Shown here piece after piece: positions 33,938 through 43,443 of a stretch of DNA of 64,000 nt. Within the stretch, counting starts at the first letter, position 1. Every line of letters begins with the position of its first letter. This DNA comes from Geobacillus genomosp. 3 (GTDB lineage: Bacteria; Bacillota; Bacilli; Bacillales; Anoxybacillaceae), in NCBI RefSeq assembly GCF_000445995.2, contig NC_022080.4, positions 24,001-88,000 of the forward strand, in the 5' to 3' direction. A program made the position numbers and the translations under genes. The notes below the pieces were generated by a model, which was given only the letters and a program-made list of their open reading frames with translations, had not been told where the DNA came from and did no database searches.

Positions 33938-36900
33938 GTGCTTTCGCTGCATCGCTATTTAGCTGAAAACGAAGATGTTCGCACGATCATTGAGGGAATC
34001 CATGTCCGCCTGAAAGAACAGCTTGTCGCCGGGCTGTCAGGGTCGGCCCGATCCGTTTTTGTTTCCACGCTTTATAAGGAGACGGGCCGCCCGATGGTAG
34101 TTGTCACCCATAACTTGTTTCAGGCGCAAAAAATATACGATGACCTCGTTTCATTGCTTGGGCCGGATGACGTGTTTCTTTATTCGGTCAACGAGGTCAT
34201 CGCCGCCGAAATGGCGGTTGCCAGCCCGGAGTTAAAGGCGCAACGTCTCGACGTTATGAACCATTGGGCACAAGGTGGAAAAGGGGTCATCGTCTGTCCG
34301 GTCGCCGGCTTGCGGCGCTTGCTGCCGCCACTGTCGCTTTGGAAACATTACTTGTTCACCTTCTCGGTTGGACAAGAGCTTGATTTGGAACGTTACAAGC
34401 AGCTGTTTGTTGAAATGGGATACAAGCGGGTGGCCACCGTTTCCGCTCCCGGGGAATTCAGCATCCGCGGCGGCATCATTGATATTTATCCGCTAACGGC
34501 TGAGCTGCCGTATCGCATTGAATTGTTTGATACGGAAATCGAGTCCATTCGGACGTTTACCCCTGACGACCAACGTTCACGCGAGCAGATGGAACGCGTG
34601 ATGATCGGGCCTGCCGATGAGATCATTCTGAATGGAGAGGCGCGGCGACGTGGGATTGAACGAATCGAAGCCGGGCTTGCGGCCAGTCTTGAAAAAATGA
34701 AAGATGACGCCGCCAAGCAGCGGATGTACGAGCATATCCACGCTGAATTAGAACAGTTGCGCGAAGGGCAGGAAATCGAGCAACAATATAAATATATGTC
34801 TCTTTTTTATGAAAAATCTGCAAGTTTACTAGATTACATGCCGGAAGATGGCGTGCTGCTCATGGACGAAATGAGCCGGTTGCAGGAGACGGCAGAGCGG
34901 CTCGACCGCGAAGAGGCGGAATGGTATACAAGCTTGCTTGACGGCGGAAAAATTATTCATGACGTACGAATTTCGCACTCATTTTCTGAATTGTTACAAA
35001 AACATCGGTTTCAACGGGTGTACTTGTCCTTGTTTTTGCGTCATGCACCGCATACCCACCCGCAAAATGTCGTCAATATTACATGCAAGCAAATGCAAAA
35101 CTTCCATGGACAAATGGCGCTTCTCCAATCCGAGATCGAGCGATGGAAGAAGGCGAACTACGCGGTCGTTTTTTTGGCACCAGATGCCGAGCGGGTGAAA
35201 AGGCTGCAGTCGCTGCTTGAAGATTACGAGATCGATGCGATGCCGCTTCCACCTGAGGCGGGGCTGCTTTACGGCAAATGCCAGCTCCTTCAAGGTGATT
35301 TAAACACGGGGTTTGAGCTGCCGCTGCAAAAACTGGCGGTCATCACCGAGGAAGAACTGTTCAAAAAGCGGACTAAGCGTCCAGTACGCCGGCAAAAGCT
35401 TTCGAACGCCGAGCGGATCAAAAGCTATGCCGAGCTGCAAGTCGGTGATTATGTCGTTCATGTCAACCATGGCATCGGAAAATATTTAGGTATCGAGACG
35501 TTAGAAATCAATGGAGTGCATAAAGACTATATTCATATCCAATACCAAGGCGGCGACACGCTGTACGTCCCGGTTGAGCAAATGGACCAAGTGCAAAAGT
35601 ACGTCGGCTCGGAAGGAAAAGAGCCGAAAATTTATAAGCTCGGCGGTACGGAATGGAAAAAGGTCAAAAAGAAAGTGGAGTCGTCTGTCCAAGACATTGC
35701 CGAAGATTTGATCAAGCTGTACGCGGAGCGTGAAGCGAGCAAAGGATATGCGTTTTCCCCGGATACGGAAATGCAGCGTGAATTTGAAGCGGCGTTTCCG
35801 TACCAAGAAACAGAGGACCAGCTCCGGTCAATCCAAGAAATCAAGCGCGATATGGAAAGCGAAAAACCGATGGATCGCCTTCTTTGCGGTGACGTCGGCT
35901 ACGGGAAAACGGAAGTGGCGCTGCGGGCGGCGTTTAAAGCGATTATGGACGGCAAACAAGTCGCCTTCCTCGTGCCGACGACGATTTTGGCCCAGCAACA
36001 TTACGAAACGGTGCGCGAGCGGTTTCAAGGGTTTCCGATTAACGTCGGACTGCTCAACCGGTTCCGCACAAAAAAACAGCAAGCGGAGACGATTAAAGGG
36101 CTAAAGGATGGTACGATCGATATGGTCATCGGCACGCACCGGCTGTTATCGAAAGATGTGAAGTTTAAAGATTTAGGCTTGCTCATTATCGACGAAGAAC
36201 AGCGGTTTGGCGTGGCGCATAAAGAAAAAATCAAACAGCTGCGGGCGAACATTGACGTTCTTACGTTGACGGCGACGCCCATTCCGCGCACATTGCATAT
36301 GTCGATGATTGGCGTGCGCGATTTGTCCATTATCGAGACGCCGCCGGAAAACCGGTTCCCGGTGCAGACGTATGTGATGGAGTATACAACGGAACTTATT
36401 AAAGAGGCGATTGAACGCGAGCTCGCCCGCGATGGGCAAGTGTTTTTCCTTTATAACCATATCGAGGATATCGACTTAAAAGCCGAGGAAATCGCGCAGC
36501 TTGTTCCGGAGGCGCGCGTGACGTTTGCACACGGGCGGATGTCGGAGGCTGAGCTTGAGTCGACGATTTTAGCCTTTTTGGAGGGACAATATGATGTGCT
36601 CGTGACAACGACGATTATTGAGACGGGCGTTGACATTCCGAACGTCAATACGCTCATCGTGTATGACGCCGACCGGATGGGGCTATCGCAGCTGTACCAG
36701 CTGCGCGGGCGTGTCGGCCGTTCGAACCGCGTTGCCTATGCATATTTCACCTACCGGAAAGATAAAGTGTTGAATGAAACGGCGGAAAAACGGCTGCAAG
36801 CCATTAAGGAGTTCACCGAGCTTGGCTCCGGATTTAAAATTGCCATGCGTGACTTGTCGATCCGCGGCGCCGGCAATCTCCTTGGCGCCGAACAGCACGG

Positions 36901-37471
36901 CTTTATTGACTCGGTCGGGTTTGACTTATATTCACAAATGTTGAAAGAAGCGATTGAAAAACGGCGTGGTTTGAAACGAGAAGATGAGCGCCCGGAAGTA
37001 ACCATCGATGTGGAAGTCGATGCCTATATTCCAGATGCATACATCTCCGACGGGCTGCAAAAAATCGAGATGTACAAGCGGTTTCAAGCAGTGGAAACGC
37101 TCGAAGACGTTGAAGCGCTGCGTGAGGAGATGGCCGACCGTTTTGGCGATTATCCGGATGAGGTGGCTTATTTGTTCCAAATTGCAGAAATTAAGGCGTT
37201 GGCGAAACAGCTCGGCGTTGAATCGATCAAGCAGCATAAACAACAAATTGACATGTTATTTGCTGAAGAGGCGTCGAAAACGGTGGAAATCCAACGCCTA
37301 TCCGGCATCGGCCGCCAGCATGGCCGCCTGTTTGGATTCGGCATGGACGGGGCGAAGCTGAAAATTGTTCTGTATATTAAGCAGATGAAACCGCACGAAT
37401 GGCTGATGATTTTGTACGAAACATTAAAGCAATTGTCCGGGATGAAAAACGAAAAATCGGTCATTGCGTAA
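33938..37471 (+). CDS. mfd: Transcription-repair coupling factor
   Basis: 1177 residues, equal to B. subtilis Mfd. UvrB-like N-terminal part, RNA-polymerase-interacting CarD-like domain (about 485-560; VGDYVVHVNHGIGKYLG), and the superfamily 2 translocase with Walker A GDVGYGKTE (about 653), DEEQ box and motifs VI QLRGRVGRSNR, then the TRCF C-terminal domain. GTG 33938 is chosen because GAGGAGGGGG precedes it and the N-terminus then matches in length; the open frame back into fin is not coding in this frame. Confidence 0.96.
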   Translation: MLSLHRYLAENEDVRTIIEGIHVRLKEQLVAGLSGSARSVFVSTLYKETGRPMVVVTHNLFQAQKIYDDLVSLLGPDDVFLYSVNEVIAAEMAVASPELKAQRLDVMNHWAQGGKGVIVCPVAGLRRLLPPLSLWKHYLFTFSVGQELDLERYKQLFVEMGYKRVATVSAPGEFSIRGGIIDIYPLTAELPYRIELFDTEIESIRTFTPDDQRSREQMERVMIGPADEIILNGEARRRGIERIEAGLAASLEKMKDDAAKQRMYEHIHAELEQLREGQEIEQQYKYMSLFYEKSASLLDYMPEDGVLLMDEMSRLQETAERLDREEAEWYTSLLDGGKIIHDVRISHSFSELLQKHRFQRVYLSLFLRHAPHTHPQNVVNITCKQMQNFHGQMALLQSEIERWKKANYAVVFLAPDAERVKRLQSLLEDYEIDAMPLPPEAGLLYGKCQLLQGDLNTGFELPLQKLAVITEEELFKKRTKRPVRRQKLSNAERIKSYAELQVGDYVVHVNHGIGKYLGIETLEINGVHKDYIHIQYQGGDTLYVPVEQMDQVQKYVGSEGKEPKIYKLGGTEWKKVKKKVESSVQDIAEDLIKLYAEREASKGYAFSPDTEMQREFEAAFPYQETEDQLRSIQEIKRDMESEKPMDRLLCGDVGYGKTEVALRAAFKAIMDGKQVAFLVPTTILAQQHYETVRERFQGFPINVGLLNRFRTKKQQAETIKGLKDGTIDMVIGTHRLLSKDVKFKDLGLLIIDEEQRFGVAHKEKIKQLRANIDVLTLTATPIPRTLHMSMIGVRDLSIIETPPENRFPVQTYVMEYTTELIKEAIERELARDGQVFFLYNHIEDIDLKAEEIAQLVPEARVTFAHGRMSEAELESTILAFLEGQYDVLVTTTIIETGVDIPNVNTLIVYDADRMGLSQLYQLRGRVGRSNRVAYAYFTYRKDKVLNETAEKRLQAIKEFTELGSGFKIAMRDLSIRGAGNLLGAEQHGFIDSVGFDLYSQMLKEAIEKRRGLKREDERPEVTIDVEVDAYIPDAYISDGLQKIEMYKRFQAVETLEDVEALREEMADRFGDYPDEVAYLFQIAEIKALAKQLGVESIKQHKQQIDMLFAEEASKTVEIQRLSGIGRQHGRLFGFGMDGAKLKIVLYIKQMKPHEWLMILYETLKQLSGMKNEKSVIA

Positions 37472-37584
37472 CCGGGGGCAAAAATCATGTTTTGTTTCCG
37501 TTTTGCACGTTTATGTTTCAGCCGATGCGGCGATAATGAATGATGGGCAATTTTATCTAAAATGGCCAAAATCACTTTCATCGC

Positions 37585-37613
37585 GTATAGAACATGGATT
37601 GTGAAGGATACTA
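37585..37613 (+). promoter_or_regulatory. Candidate sigma-G promoter for spoVT
   Basis: GTATA (37585-37589), 17-nt spacer, GATACTA (37607-37613; consensus CATnnTA). spoVT is a sigma-G gene in B. subtilis. The -10 lies within the left arm of the inverted repeat. Confidence 0.4.
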
Positions 37614-37666
37614 ATGACAACAATGGTGAATTCCCCATCACAAAAGGGTTCATCGGAGTATCCTTC
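37603..37666. repeat. 10-bp inverted repeat in the spoVT upstream region
   Basis: GAAGGATACT (37603-37612) and AGTATCCTTC (37657-37666), perfect arms 44 nt apart. The left arm covers the predicted -10; no T-run follows the right arm, so it is not a terminator. Confidence 0.6.
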
Positions 37667-37698
37667 AAATCCTAGATGAAAGTGAGGGTATACAAAGC

Positions 37699-38235
37699 AT
37701 GAAAGCAACCGGTATTGTTCGTCGAATTGACGACTTGGGAAGGGTTGTGATTCCGAAGGAAATTCGGAGAACGTTACGCATTCGCGAGGGAGATCCGCTC
37801 GAAATATTTGTTGACCGCGATGGAGAAGTCATTTTGAAAAAATATTCGCCGATCAGTGAACTGGGTGACTTTGCTAAAGAGTATGCCGAGGCGCTGTTTG
37901 ACAGCCTCGGGCAGCCGGTGCTCATTTGTGACCGCGACGTGTTTATCGCTGTCGCCGGCGTTTCGAAAAAAGAGTATATGAACAAAAGCGTCAGCCCGTT
38001 AGTGGAGAAAGCGATGGAAGATCGCACTTCCGTCCTCCATACGGAGGAGGGGGAGGTAGAGTTAGTGGACGGGATGACGGAAGCGTTAAAGTCGTATACG
38101 ATCGGCCCGATTGTGGCTAACGGCGATCCGATCGGGGCTGTCATCATTTTATCGCGTGAGAAGATGCTCGGTGAAGTGGAACATAAAGCGGTCGAAACGG
38201 CGGCCAGCTTTTTAGCCCGACAAATGGAACAATAA
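37699..38235 (+). CDS. spoVT: Stage V sporulation protein T, AbrB-like regulator
   Basis: 178 residues. AbrB-type N-terminal swapped-hairpin domain (MKATGIVRRIDDLGRVVIPKEIRRTL, residues 1-26, in line with the AbrB in this window) plus a C-terminal GAF domain (about 58-178). Controls late forespore sigma-G genes both positively and negatively. SD GTGAGGGT. Preceded by 228 nt without a gene, which holds a candidate promoter and an inverted repeat. Confidence 0.95.
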   Translation: MKATGIVRRIDDLGRVVIPKEIRRTLRIREGDPLEIFVDRDGEVILKKYSPISELGDFAKEYAEALFDSLGQPVLICDRDVFIAVAGVSKKEYMNKSVSPLVEKAMEDRTSVLHTEEGEVELVDGMTEALKSYTIGPIVANGDPIGAVIILSREKMLGEVEHKAVETAASFLARQMEQ

Positions 38236-38249
38236 GCGAAACAAGAAGA

Positions 38250-38281
38250 GGGTGTCTCCAAAGTGACGAGGCACCCTTTTC
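38250..38281 (+). terminator. Terminator after spoVT
   Basis: GGGTGTCTC (38250-38258) with GAGGCACCC (38268-38276; one T-G pair), then TTTT. Confidence 0.8.
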
Positions 38282-38414
38282 CACTGCGTATATAAGCATC
38301 GAACAGATTCGCCATTTGATATCTTGTATTTCACGGGAGAACCGACAGTATTTTGCGTCAGCCCCTTCTTTCTGTCCGCCGGATGGGGTCATTGCTGCTG
38401 ATGAGCCACCGTCT

Positions 38415-38444
38415 TTGGCGATCGAGCCGATGTTGCGCTATAAT
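38415..38444 (+). promoter_or_regulatory. Sigma-A promoter for the flippase-mazG-rqcP operon
   Basis: TTGGCG (38415-38420), 18-nt spacer, TATAAT (38439-38444). Confidence 0.55.
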
Positions 38445-38562
38445 ATCGAGCGTAGCCATGGCAATGGAATTGTTAGCGGCGTCGCCTGTCTCCGCCGCCG
38501 GCGAACGTCCCCAGCCTTGGCCATCCGTCGGCGAACGCCATAAAGGCGGGAGGGAATGTGAT

Positions 38563-40119
38563 ATGGGGAATGTATGGAAAGGAGCGGCTGTATTGACGGT
38601 CGCCGCTTTGCTTACGAAGCTGTTGAGTGCGTTGTATCGTATCCCGTATCAAAATATGGTTGGAGATGTCGGCTTTTATATTTACCAACAGGTGTATCCG
38701 ATTTACGGCATTGTCGCAGCGCTGTCGCTAGCTGGCTACCCGGTCGCCATCTCGAAGCTCATCGCCGAGCGGCTGGCGGAAGGGGATGAGGCGGGAGCAG
38801 CCGCCGTCGGGCGCGCCGCACTGTTGTTGTTAAGCGCGCTCGGTGTTATGCTGTTTGCCGTTTTGTATATAGGGGCCGAAACGGTGGCGTCATGGATGGG
38901 TGACAGACAGCTTGAACCGCTGTTGCGGTTGCTTTCATTTTCCTTTTTAGTTTTTCCGTTGACGGCTGTCGTGCGCGGTTATTTCCAAGGACGGTATGAT
39001 ATGATGCCGACCGCAGCTTCCCAAGTTGGGGAGCAACTTGTGCGGGTGACAGCGATTTTAGGGCTGTCATATTGGATGATGCGGCGCGGCGCTGACGTTT
39101 ATTCTTGCGGCATCGCGGCGATCGCCGGGACGCTTGTCGGCATGGCGGCGGCACTTTTTATTTTGCTCTTTTATTCGGCTAAGCGCGGACGAAAAAAAAT
39201 GGGCAGCCGCATCCCCCCGGCTTCGATCTTGCATGTTGGCCGCCATTTATTGACGGCTGGAACGATCGTTTGTTTGACAAATATGGTATTGACGCTTATT
39301 CCGCTCGTTGACTCGTTTTTGTTTGTTCAGCTTCTTCGTGAAACCGGGATAAGGATGGATGAGGTAAAATGGGTGAAAGGGGTGTATGACCGCGGGCAGC
39401 CGCTCATCCAGCTTGGCACGGTTGTTGGCACATCGCTTTCGCTGGCGCTCGTCCCGTTTATCTCCAGCGCCCGACGCGACCAAGGCGCTGCTTTTACGTA
39501 CGGTCTATTGCCGCTTCGGTTTGCTGCCGTCATCGGTGTTGGCGCTTCCTTAGGGCTCATTTGTCTGATCCGGCCGATCAATACGATGTTGTTTGAAAAT
39601 GACCATGGCTCACTTGTTCTTGCTGTTTTGTCCGCTTCCGTCTTCTTTACAACGATCGCGCTGACGGTGTCCGCCATGTTACAAGGAATAGGGAAAGAGT
39701 GGGCGGCCGCTGTCGGTGTGGCGGTGGCGGTGGCGGGAAAAATCGTCCTCATGCATTGGCTTGTGCCGCTGTTTGGCGTCCTTGGCGCGGCTTTAGCGAC
39801 AACCGGGGCTTACGCATTTATGGCTTGCTTTTTATACGTGTGTCTGCGGCGCGAGTGTCAAATGGCCAACGCCCAAAAGTACATGTATCCGATCGTTAAG
39901 GCTGCTATCGCGATGGTTGTCGTGCTGCGATTGTATATGTGGCTTATGGACGCTCCCGCCGGCGGACGCTTATGGGCGGCTGCTGAGGCACTGGGCGGCG
40001 TCGCCGTCGGTGCTGTCGTCTATATTGTGTGCATTGTCAAAGGGAATGTTTTTTCTGAGCAGGAGTTGTCCGCTCTCCCGTTGGCCAATAAATTTCGTCT
40101 ACTATCAGGAAGCAGGTGA
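38563..40119 (+). CDS. yabM: Polysaccharide biosynthesis/lipid II flippase family protein (YabM, SpoVB/MurJ-like)
   Basis: 518 residues. MOP-superfamily membrane protein with about 14 transmembrane segments, starting VLTVAALLTKLLSALYRIPYQNM (partly quoted), typical of the SpoVB/YtgP/YabM group that flips lipid-linked cell-wall precursors. Which lipid is moved cannot be told from the sequence. ATG 38563 after GGGAGGG; the open frame continues 70 codons upstream but contains the promoter. Six bases separate its stop from mazG. Confidence 0.85.
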   Translation: MGNVWKGAAVLTVAALLTKLLSALYRIPYQNMVGDVGFYIYQQVYPIYGIVAALSLAGYPVAISKLIAERLAEGDEAGAAAVGRAALLLLSALGVMLFAVLYIGAETVASWMGDRQLEPLLRLLSFSFLVFPLTAVVRGYFQGRYDMMPTAASQVGEQLVRVTAILGLSYWMMRRGADVYSCGIAAIAGTLVGMAAALFILLFYSAKRGRKKMGSRIPPASILHVGRHLLTAGTIVCLTNMVLTLIPLVDSFLFVQLLRETGIRMDEVKWVKGVYDRGQPLIQLGTVVGTSLSLALVPFISSARRDQGAAFTYGLLPLRFAAVIGVGASLGLICLIRPINTMLFENDHGSLVLAVLSASVFFTTIALTVSAMLQGIGKEWAAAVGVAVAVAGKIVLMHWLVPLFGVLGAALATTGAYAFMACFLYVCLRRECQMANAQKYMYPIVKAAIAMVVVLRLYMWLMDAPAGGRLWAAAEALGGVAVGAVVYIVCIVKGNVFSEQELSALPLANKFRLLSGSR

Positions 40120-40125
40120 TCGGCG

Positions 40126-41586
40126 ATGAATACCATTTATATTTTCGGTCTTGGCGCCGGAGATTTCGAACAGCTGCCGGTCGGGGTGTATCGAAAGCTA
40201 AAGCGGGCGCATCCGCTCTTTTTGCGGACGAAAGAACATCCGGCAGTGAAGGGGCTTGAGGAAGAGGGAATCGCGTTTACGGCGTTTGATGATGTTTACG
40301 AAAAACATGAGCAATTTGCCGATGTATACGAAGAAATTGCCCGCACCCTCATCGAGCAGGCAAAACGCGGCGATGTGTTTTACGCTGTTCCCGGCCACCC
40401 GCTCGTCGCCGAACAGACGGTGCAGCTTCTGTTGGAAGCAGAGCGGCGCGGCGACTGCCGGGTGGTCATCGAGGGCGGACAAAGCTTTTTAGATGCGCTG
40501 TTTACAGCGGTGCGCATTGATCCAATCGAGGGGTTTCAGCTGTTGGATGCGACCGCTTTCCAAGGGGATGAATGGTCTCCATCGCTGCATGCGGTCTTTT
40601 GCCAAGTGTACGACCCGTTCATCGCCTCGAATGTGAAACTGTCGCTGATGGAACAGCTTCCGGATGACTATCCGGTCTATATTGTGACCGCGGCCGGGAC
40701 GAAGAGCGAACAAGTGAAGCAAGTGCCGCTCTATGAATTGGACCGTCAGACGGCGCTTGGCAACTTAACAAGCGTCTATGTGCCGCCGGTCAAAGACGAG
40801 CCGCTTCTTTACCACCGGTTTGAGACACTGCGCCGCGTCATCGCGACACTGCGAGGACCGGACGGCTGTCCGTGGGATCGGAAGCAGACACATGCATCGC
40901 TGAAGCGGTATTTGCTTGAAGAGGCGTATGAATTGCTCGAAGCGATCGACGAGAACGACGATGACCATATGGTCGAAGAGTTGGGCGATGTGTTGTTGCA
41001 AGTGATGTTGCACGCCCAAATCGGCGCCGATTCCGGGCTGTTTTCGATCGATGATGTCATCCGCACGTTGACAGCAAAAATGATTCGTCGCCATCCGCAC
41101 GTATTTGGCAATGTAACAGCCGAGACGGCCGAACAAGTGACCGTGAACTGGGAAAAAATTAAGGAGGAAGAAAAAGGAGGCGAACAGCCGGAATCGATTC
41201 TAGCCGGCATCCCAAAAAGTTTGCCGGGGACGATGCGGGCGTACGAGCTGCAGAAAAAAGCGGCGAAAGTCGGCTTTGACTGGGATGATGTAGCGCCTAT
41301 TTGGCAAAAAGTCGAGGAAGAAATGGCTGAGTTTCGGGCGGAAACGTCCGGCGGCCGTCATGCGGAACTTGTCGGTGAATTTGGCGATGTATTATTTGCG
41401 CTCATTAACCTCGCCCGGTATTACGGCATCCAACCAGAGGAAGCGCTGCAAATGGCAAACGACAAATTTGCCCGCCGCTTTGCCTACATTGAAGAACAAG
41501 TGCGAAAAAGCGGTCGGCCGATCACCTCATTTTCGCTCGCCGAGCTTGACCGCTTTTGGGAAGAAGCAAAAGAAAACGGACGGTAG
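40126..41586 (+). CDS. mazG: Fused tetrapyrrole methylase-like / MazG nucleoside triphosphate pyrophosphohydrolase
   Basis: 486 residues; yabN in B. subtilis. The N-terminal SAM-dependent TP-methylase fold (about 1-220; [28 protein letters not shown]) is joined to two MazG units (about 235-480) with [22 protein letters not shown] and [16 protein letters not shown], the Mg2+-binding EExxE...ExxD motif. MazG removes abnormal or excess NTPs; the role of the methylase-like half is unknown. SD AGGTGA. Confidence 0.93.
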   Translation: MNTIYIFGLGAGDFEQLPVGVYRKLKRAHPLFLRTKEHPAVKGLEEEGIAFTAFDDVYEKHEQFADVYEEIARTLIEQAKRGDVFYAVPGHPLVAEQTVQLLLEAERRGDCRVVIEGGQSFLDALFTAVRIDPIEGFQLLDATAFQGDEWSPSLHAVFCQVYDPFIASNVKLSLMEQLPDDYPVYIVTAAGTKSEQVKQVPLYELDRQTALGNLTSVYVPPVKDEPLLYHRFETLRRVIATLRGPDGCPWDRKQTHASLKRYLLEEAYELLEAIDENDDDHMVEELGDVLLQVMLHAQIGADSGLFSIDDVIRTLTAKMIRRHPHVFGNVTAETAEQVTVNWEKIKEEEKGGEQPESILAGIPKSLPGTMRAYELQKKAAKVGFDWDDVAPIWQKVEEEMAEFRAETSGGRHAELVGEFGDVLFALINLARYYGIQPEEALQMANDKFARRFAYIEEQVRKSGRPITSFSLAELDRFWEEAKENGR

Positions 41587-41597
41587 GGGGGATGAAC

Positions 41598-41879
41598 ATG
41601 CGTCTTGATAAGTTTTTGAAAGTATCCCGGCTCATTAAACGCCGCACGTTGGCGAAAGAAGTTGCGGATCAAGGCCGGGTATGGATCAACGGCCATGTCG
41701 CCAAAGCGAGTTCCGATGTGAAAATCGGTGATGAACTGATGATTCAGTTCGGGCAAAAACGGGTAACGGTAAAAGTGACTGATTTAAAAGAAACGACAAA
41801 AAAAGAAGAGGCGGCCGGACTGTACGAGCTGATCCGTGAAGAACGGACCGCCCCTGCGCCCGGGCCAGACGGCGTCTAA
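41598..41879 (+). CDS. rqcP: RNA-binding protein RqcP (YabO, S4 domain, RQC elongation factor)
   Basis: 93 residues. S4 RNA-binding domain ([32 protein letters not shown], about 1-33). In B. subtilis RqcP works with RqcH to add C-terminal Ala tails to stalled peptides on 50S subunits; it is Hsp15-like. ATG 41598 matches the B. subtilis start; ATG 41592 is also in frame. SD TAGGGGG. The C-terminus is extended and Pro-rich here. Confidence 0.93.
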   Translation: MRLDKFLKVSRLIKRRTLAKEVADQGRVWINGHVAKASSDVKIGDELMIQFGQKRVTVKVTDLKETTKKEEAAGLYELIREERTAPAPGPDGV

Positions 41880-41947
41880 TTTGTCCTGTAGGCTTGTTCT
41901 AAACCATCCCCCGCTGACATACATATGGTACAAACAGCGGATGAGAA

Positions 41948-41972
41948 AAAAGCGGTTGGCTTTGCCGCTTTT
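41948..41972. terminator. Hairpin between rqcP and yabP
   Basis: AAAAGCGG (41948-41955) with CCGCTTTT (41965-41972). The T-run is part of the stem, so efficiency is uncertain. A possible sigma-E -10 (CATACATA, 41918-41925) lies upstream of it. Confidence 0.5.
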
Positions 41973-42001
41973 CATTCTAAATTGAAATGCGGGGGATGAA
42001 C

Positions 42002-42307
42002 ATGAATCGACACGAGGAGTTTAGCGGGAATGCGAACAAAGGTCCGGTCCAAGAACACGACGTGATCATGCGCGGCCGACGCCTCCTTGACATTACCGGG
42101 GTTAAACAAGTCGAAAGCTTTGACAACGAGGAGTTTTTGCTTGAGACGGTCATGGGCTTTTTGGCGATCCGCGGGCAAAACTTGCAAATGAAAAACTTAG
42201 ATGTTGATAAAGGTGTCGTTTCAATTAAAGGGCGCATTTTCGATCTCGTTTATTTAGATGACCATCAGGAGAAAGCTAAAGGGTTCTTTAGCAAGTTGTT
42301 CAAATGA
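42002..42307 (+). CDS. yabP: Spore protein YabP
   Basis: 101 residues. YabP/YqfC family; needed for sporulation in B. subtilis and expressed under sigma-E with yabQ. Blocks GRRLLDITGVKQVESFDNEEFLLET and MGFLAIRGQNLQMKNLDVDKG are highly conserved (quoted in part). ATG 42002 is best placed after GCGGGGG; ATG 41996 in frame. The C-terminal ATGA overlaps the yabQ start, so translation is coupled. Confidence 0.9.
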   Translation: MNRHEEFSGNANKGPVQEHDVIMRGRRLLDITGVKQVESFDNEEFLLETVMGFLAIRGQNLQMKNLDVDKGVVSIKGRIFDLVYLDDHQEKAKGFFSKLFK

Positions 42308-42936
42308 GCATCACGACGCAGCTTTTCACCATGCTGACGATGATTGGCATGGGAGGCTGGCTTGGCATGGCGCTTGATACGTACAACCGGTTTTTAAAAC
42401 GGGAAGAACGGGCACACTGGCTCGTCTTTGTAAACGACGTGTTATTTTGGGCAGTGCAGGCGCTTTTTGTTTTTTATGTACTGTTGCTCGTCAATCATGG
42501 CGAGCTTCGCTTTTATCTTTTTTTGGCGCTTTTATGCGGTTATGCCGCCTATCAAAGTTTGCTCCGTCCGCTGTACGTCCGGGTGCTGGAATGGCTCATT
42601 TGGCTGGCGGTGCGGCTCGGACAGGCGTTTGCTCAGCTGTTCCGTTATATGGTGCTCCGCCCTCTCGTCCTCCTTGGGCAAATGGCGCTGGCGCTTCTTT
42701 TGTTTATGTGGAGACTTGTCGTGTGGACGACCCGGTTTCTGTTGCTTGTTGTTTGGAAAACGCTCCTTGTTTTGGTGGCTCCGCTGCGTTGGACGGGCAC
42801 GGCCATTTGGCGACGGGTGCCGCTGCACCGTCGAATCTGGTTGGAAAAATTTTTTCGCCGTTTAAAAGGATTTGCTGGACAAATCAAGAATACAAAAGAG
42901 AAAATAGGCATATGGCTTGCGAAATGGCGGAAGTAA
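42304..42936 (+). CDS. yabQ: Spore cortex biosynthesis protein YabQ
   Basis: 210 residues. Four to six hydrophobic segments (about 5-23, 40-60, 65-85, 110-150), then a basic C-terminus. In B. subtilis it is a mother-cell membrane protein needed for cortex formation. The N-terminal segment LFTMLTMIGMGGWLGMALDTYNRFL is typical. Starts inside the yabP stop (ATGA overlap). Followed 15 nt later by divIC. Confidence 0.88.
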   Translation: MSITTQLFTMLTMIGMGGWLGMALDTYNRFLKREERAHWLVFVNDVLFWAVQALFVFYVLLLVNHGELRFYLFLALLCGYAAYQSLLRPLYVRVLEWLIWLAVRLGQAFAQLFRYMVLRPLVLLGQMALALLLFMWRLVVWTTRFLLLVVWKTLLVLVAPLRWTGTAIWRRVPLHRRIWLEKFFRRLKGFAGQIKNTKEKIGIWLAKWRK

Positions 42937-42951
42937 AAGAGGTGCAAATGC

Positions 42952-43323
42952 ATGAACGTGCCCCGGAAAACGAACGTGACGAAACTGCAGTCTACCTATG
43001 TATCAGAGCAGGAAGAAAAAAAGCGGAAGGCATCGAGAAGGCGGCGGGTTGTAGCCGTCCGCTTGGCCTTTTGGGCTTCGCTGTTTATGGTGCTCTCCTC
43101 CGCCCTCATCTACACGTTGCACCTGCAGGAGAAGAAGATCGATGTAAAAACGGCGGAAAAACAACGGCTACAAGAGCAGCTTACGAAGCTCGAACGGCAG
43201 GAAAAGCAACTCAAAGAAGAAATCGAAAAATTGCATGATGATCATTACATCGCTGAACTGGCGCGAAAAAAATATTATTTATCGAAAGACGGGGAAATTA
43301 TTTTTGTCTTGCCAGAAAAGTGA
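42952..43323 (+). CDS. divIC: Cell division protein DivIC (FtsB-like)
   Basis: 123 residues. A basic cytoplasmic N-terminus, one transmembrane helix (about 40-58, LAFWASLFMVLSSALIY), then an extracytoplasmic coiled coil (about 60-100, Glu/Lys/Leu-rich) and the conserved YIAELARKKYYLSKDGEIIF segment. It partners FtsL and DivIB at the septum. Start with AGAGGTGC upstream. Gene order yabP-yabQ-divIC-yabR is as in B. subtilis. Confidence 0.92.
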   Translation: MNVPRKTNVTKLQSTYVSEQEEKKRKASRRRRVVAVRLAFWASLFMVLSSALIYTLHLQEKKIDVKTAEKQRLQEQLTKLERQEKQLKEEIEKLHDDHYIAELARKKYYLSKDGEIIFVLPEK

Positions 43324-43336
43324 CATTTTACCTGCC

Positions 43337-43359
43337 GATGCCCGTTCAATACGGGCATC
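43337..43359 (+). terminator. Hairpin after divIC
   Basis: GATGCCCGT (43337-43345), 5-nt loop, ACGGGCATC (43351-43359). A strong stem without an adjacent T-run; it may be a terminator or an mRNA 3' end stabiliser. Confidence 0.5.
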
Positions 43360-43366
43360 CGTCATA

Positions 43367-43396
43367 TTGACACTTATTTTTTTCATTCGCTATAAT
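43367..43396 (+). promoter_or_regulatory. Sigma-A promoter of yabR
   Basis: TTGACA (43367-43372), 18-nt spacer, TATAAT (43391-43396), both at consensus. Confidence 0.85.
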
Positions 43397-43443
43397 GGAA
43401 GCAACACCATCTTTAAAGCGTTTTAAGGAGGAGCACTTTTTTT

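Noticed and set aside
41900..41925. Sigma-E promoter for yabP (CATACATA)
   Set aside because: The -35 is poor and a hairpin lies between it and the gene; mentioned only in the hairpin entry.
42447..43238. 263-codon open frame overlapping yabQ and divIC
   Set aside because: It runs in another frame through two well-supported genes and has no homology I recognise.
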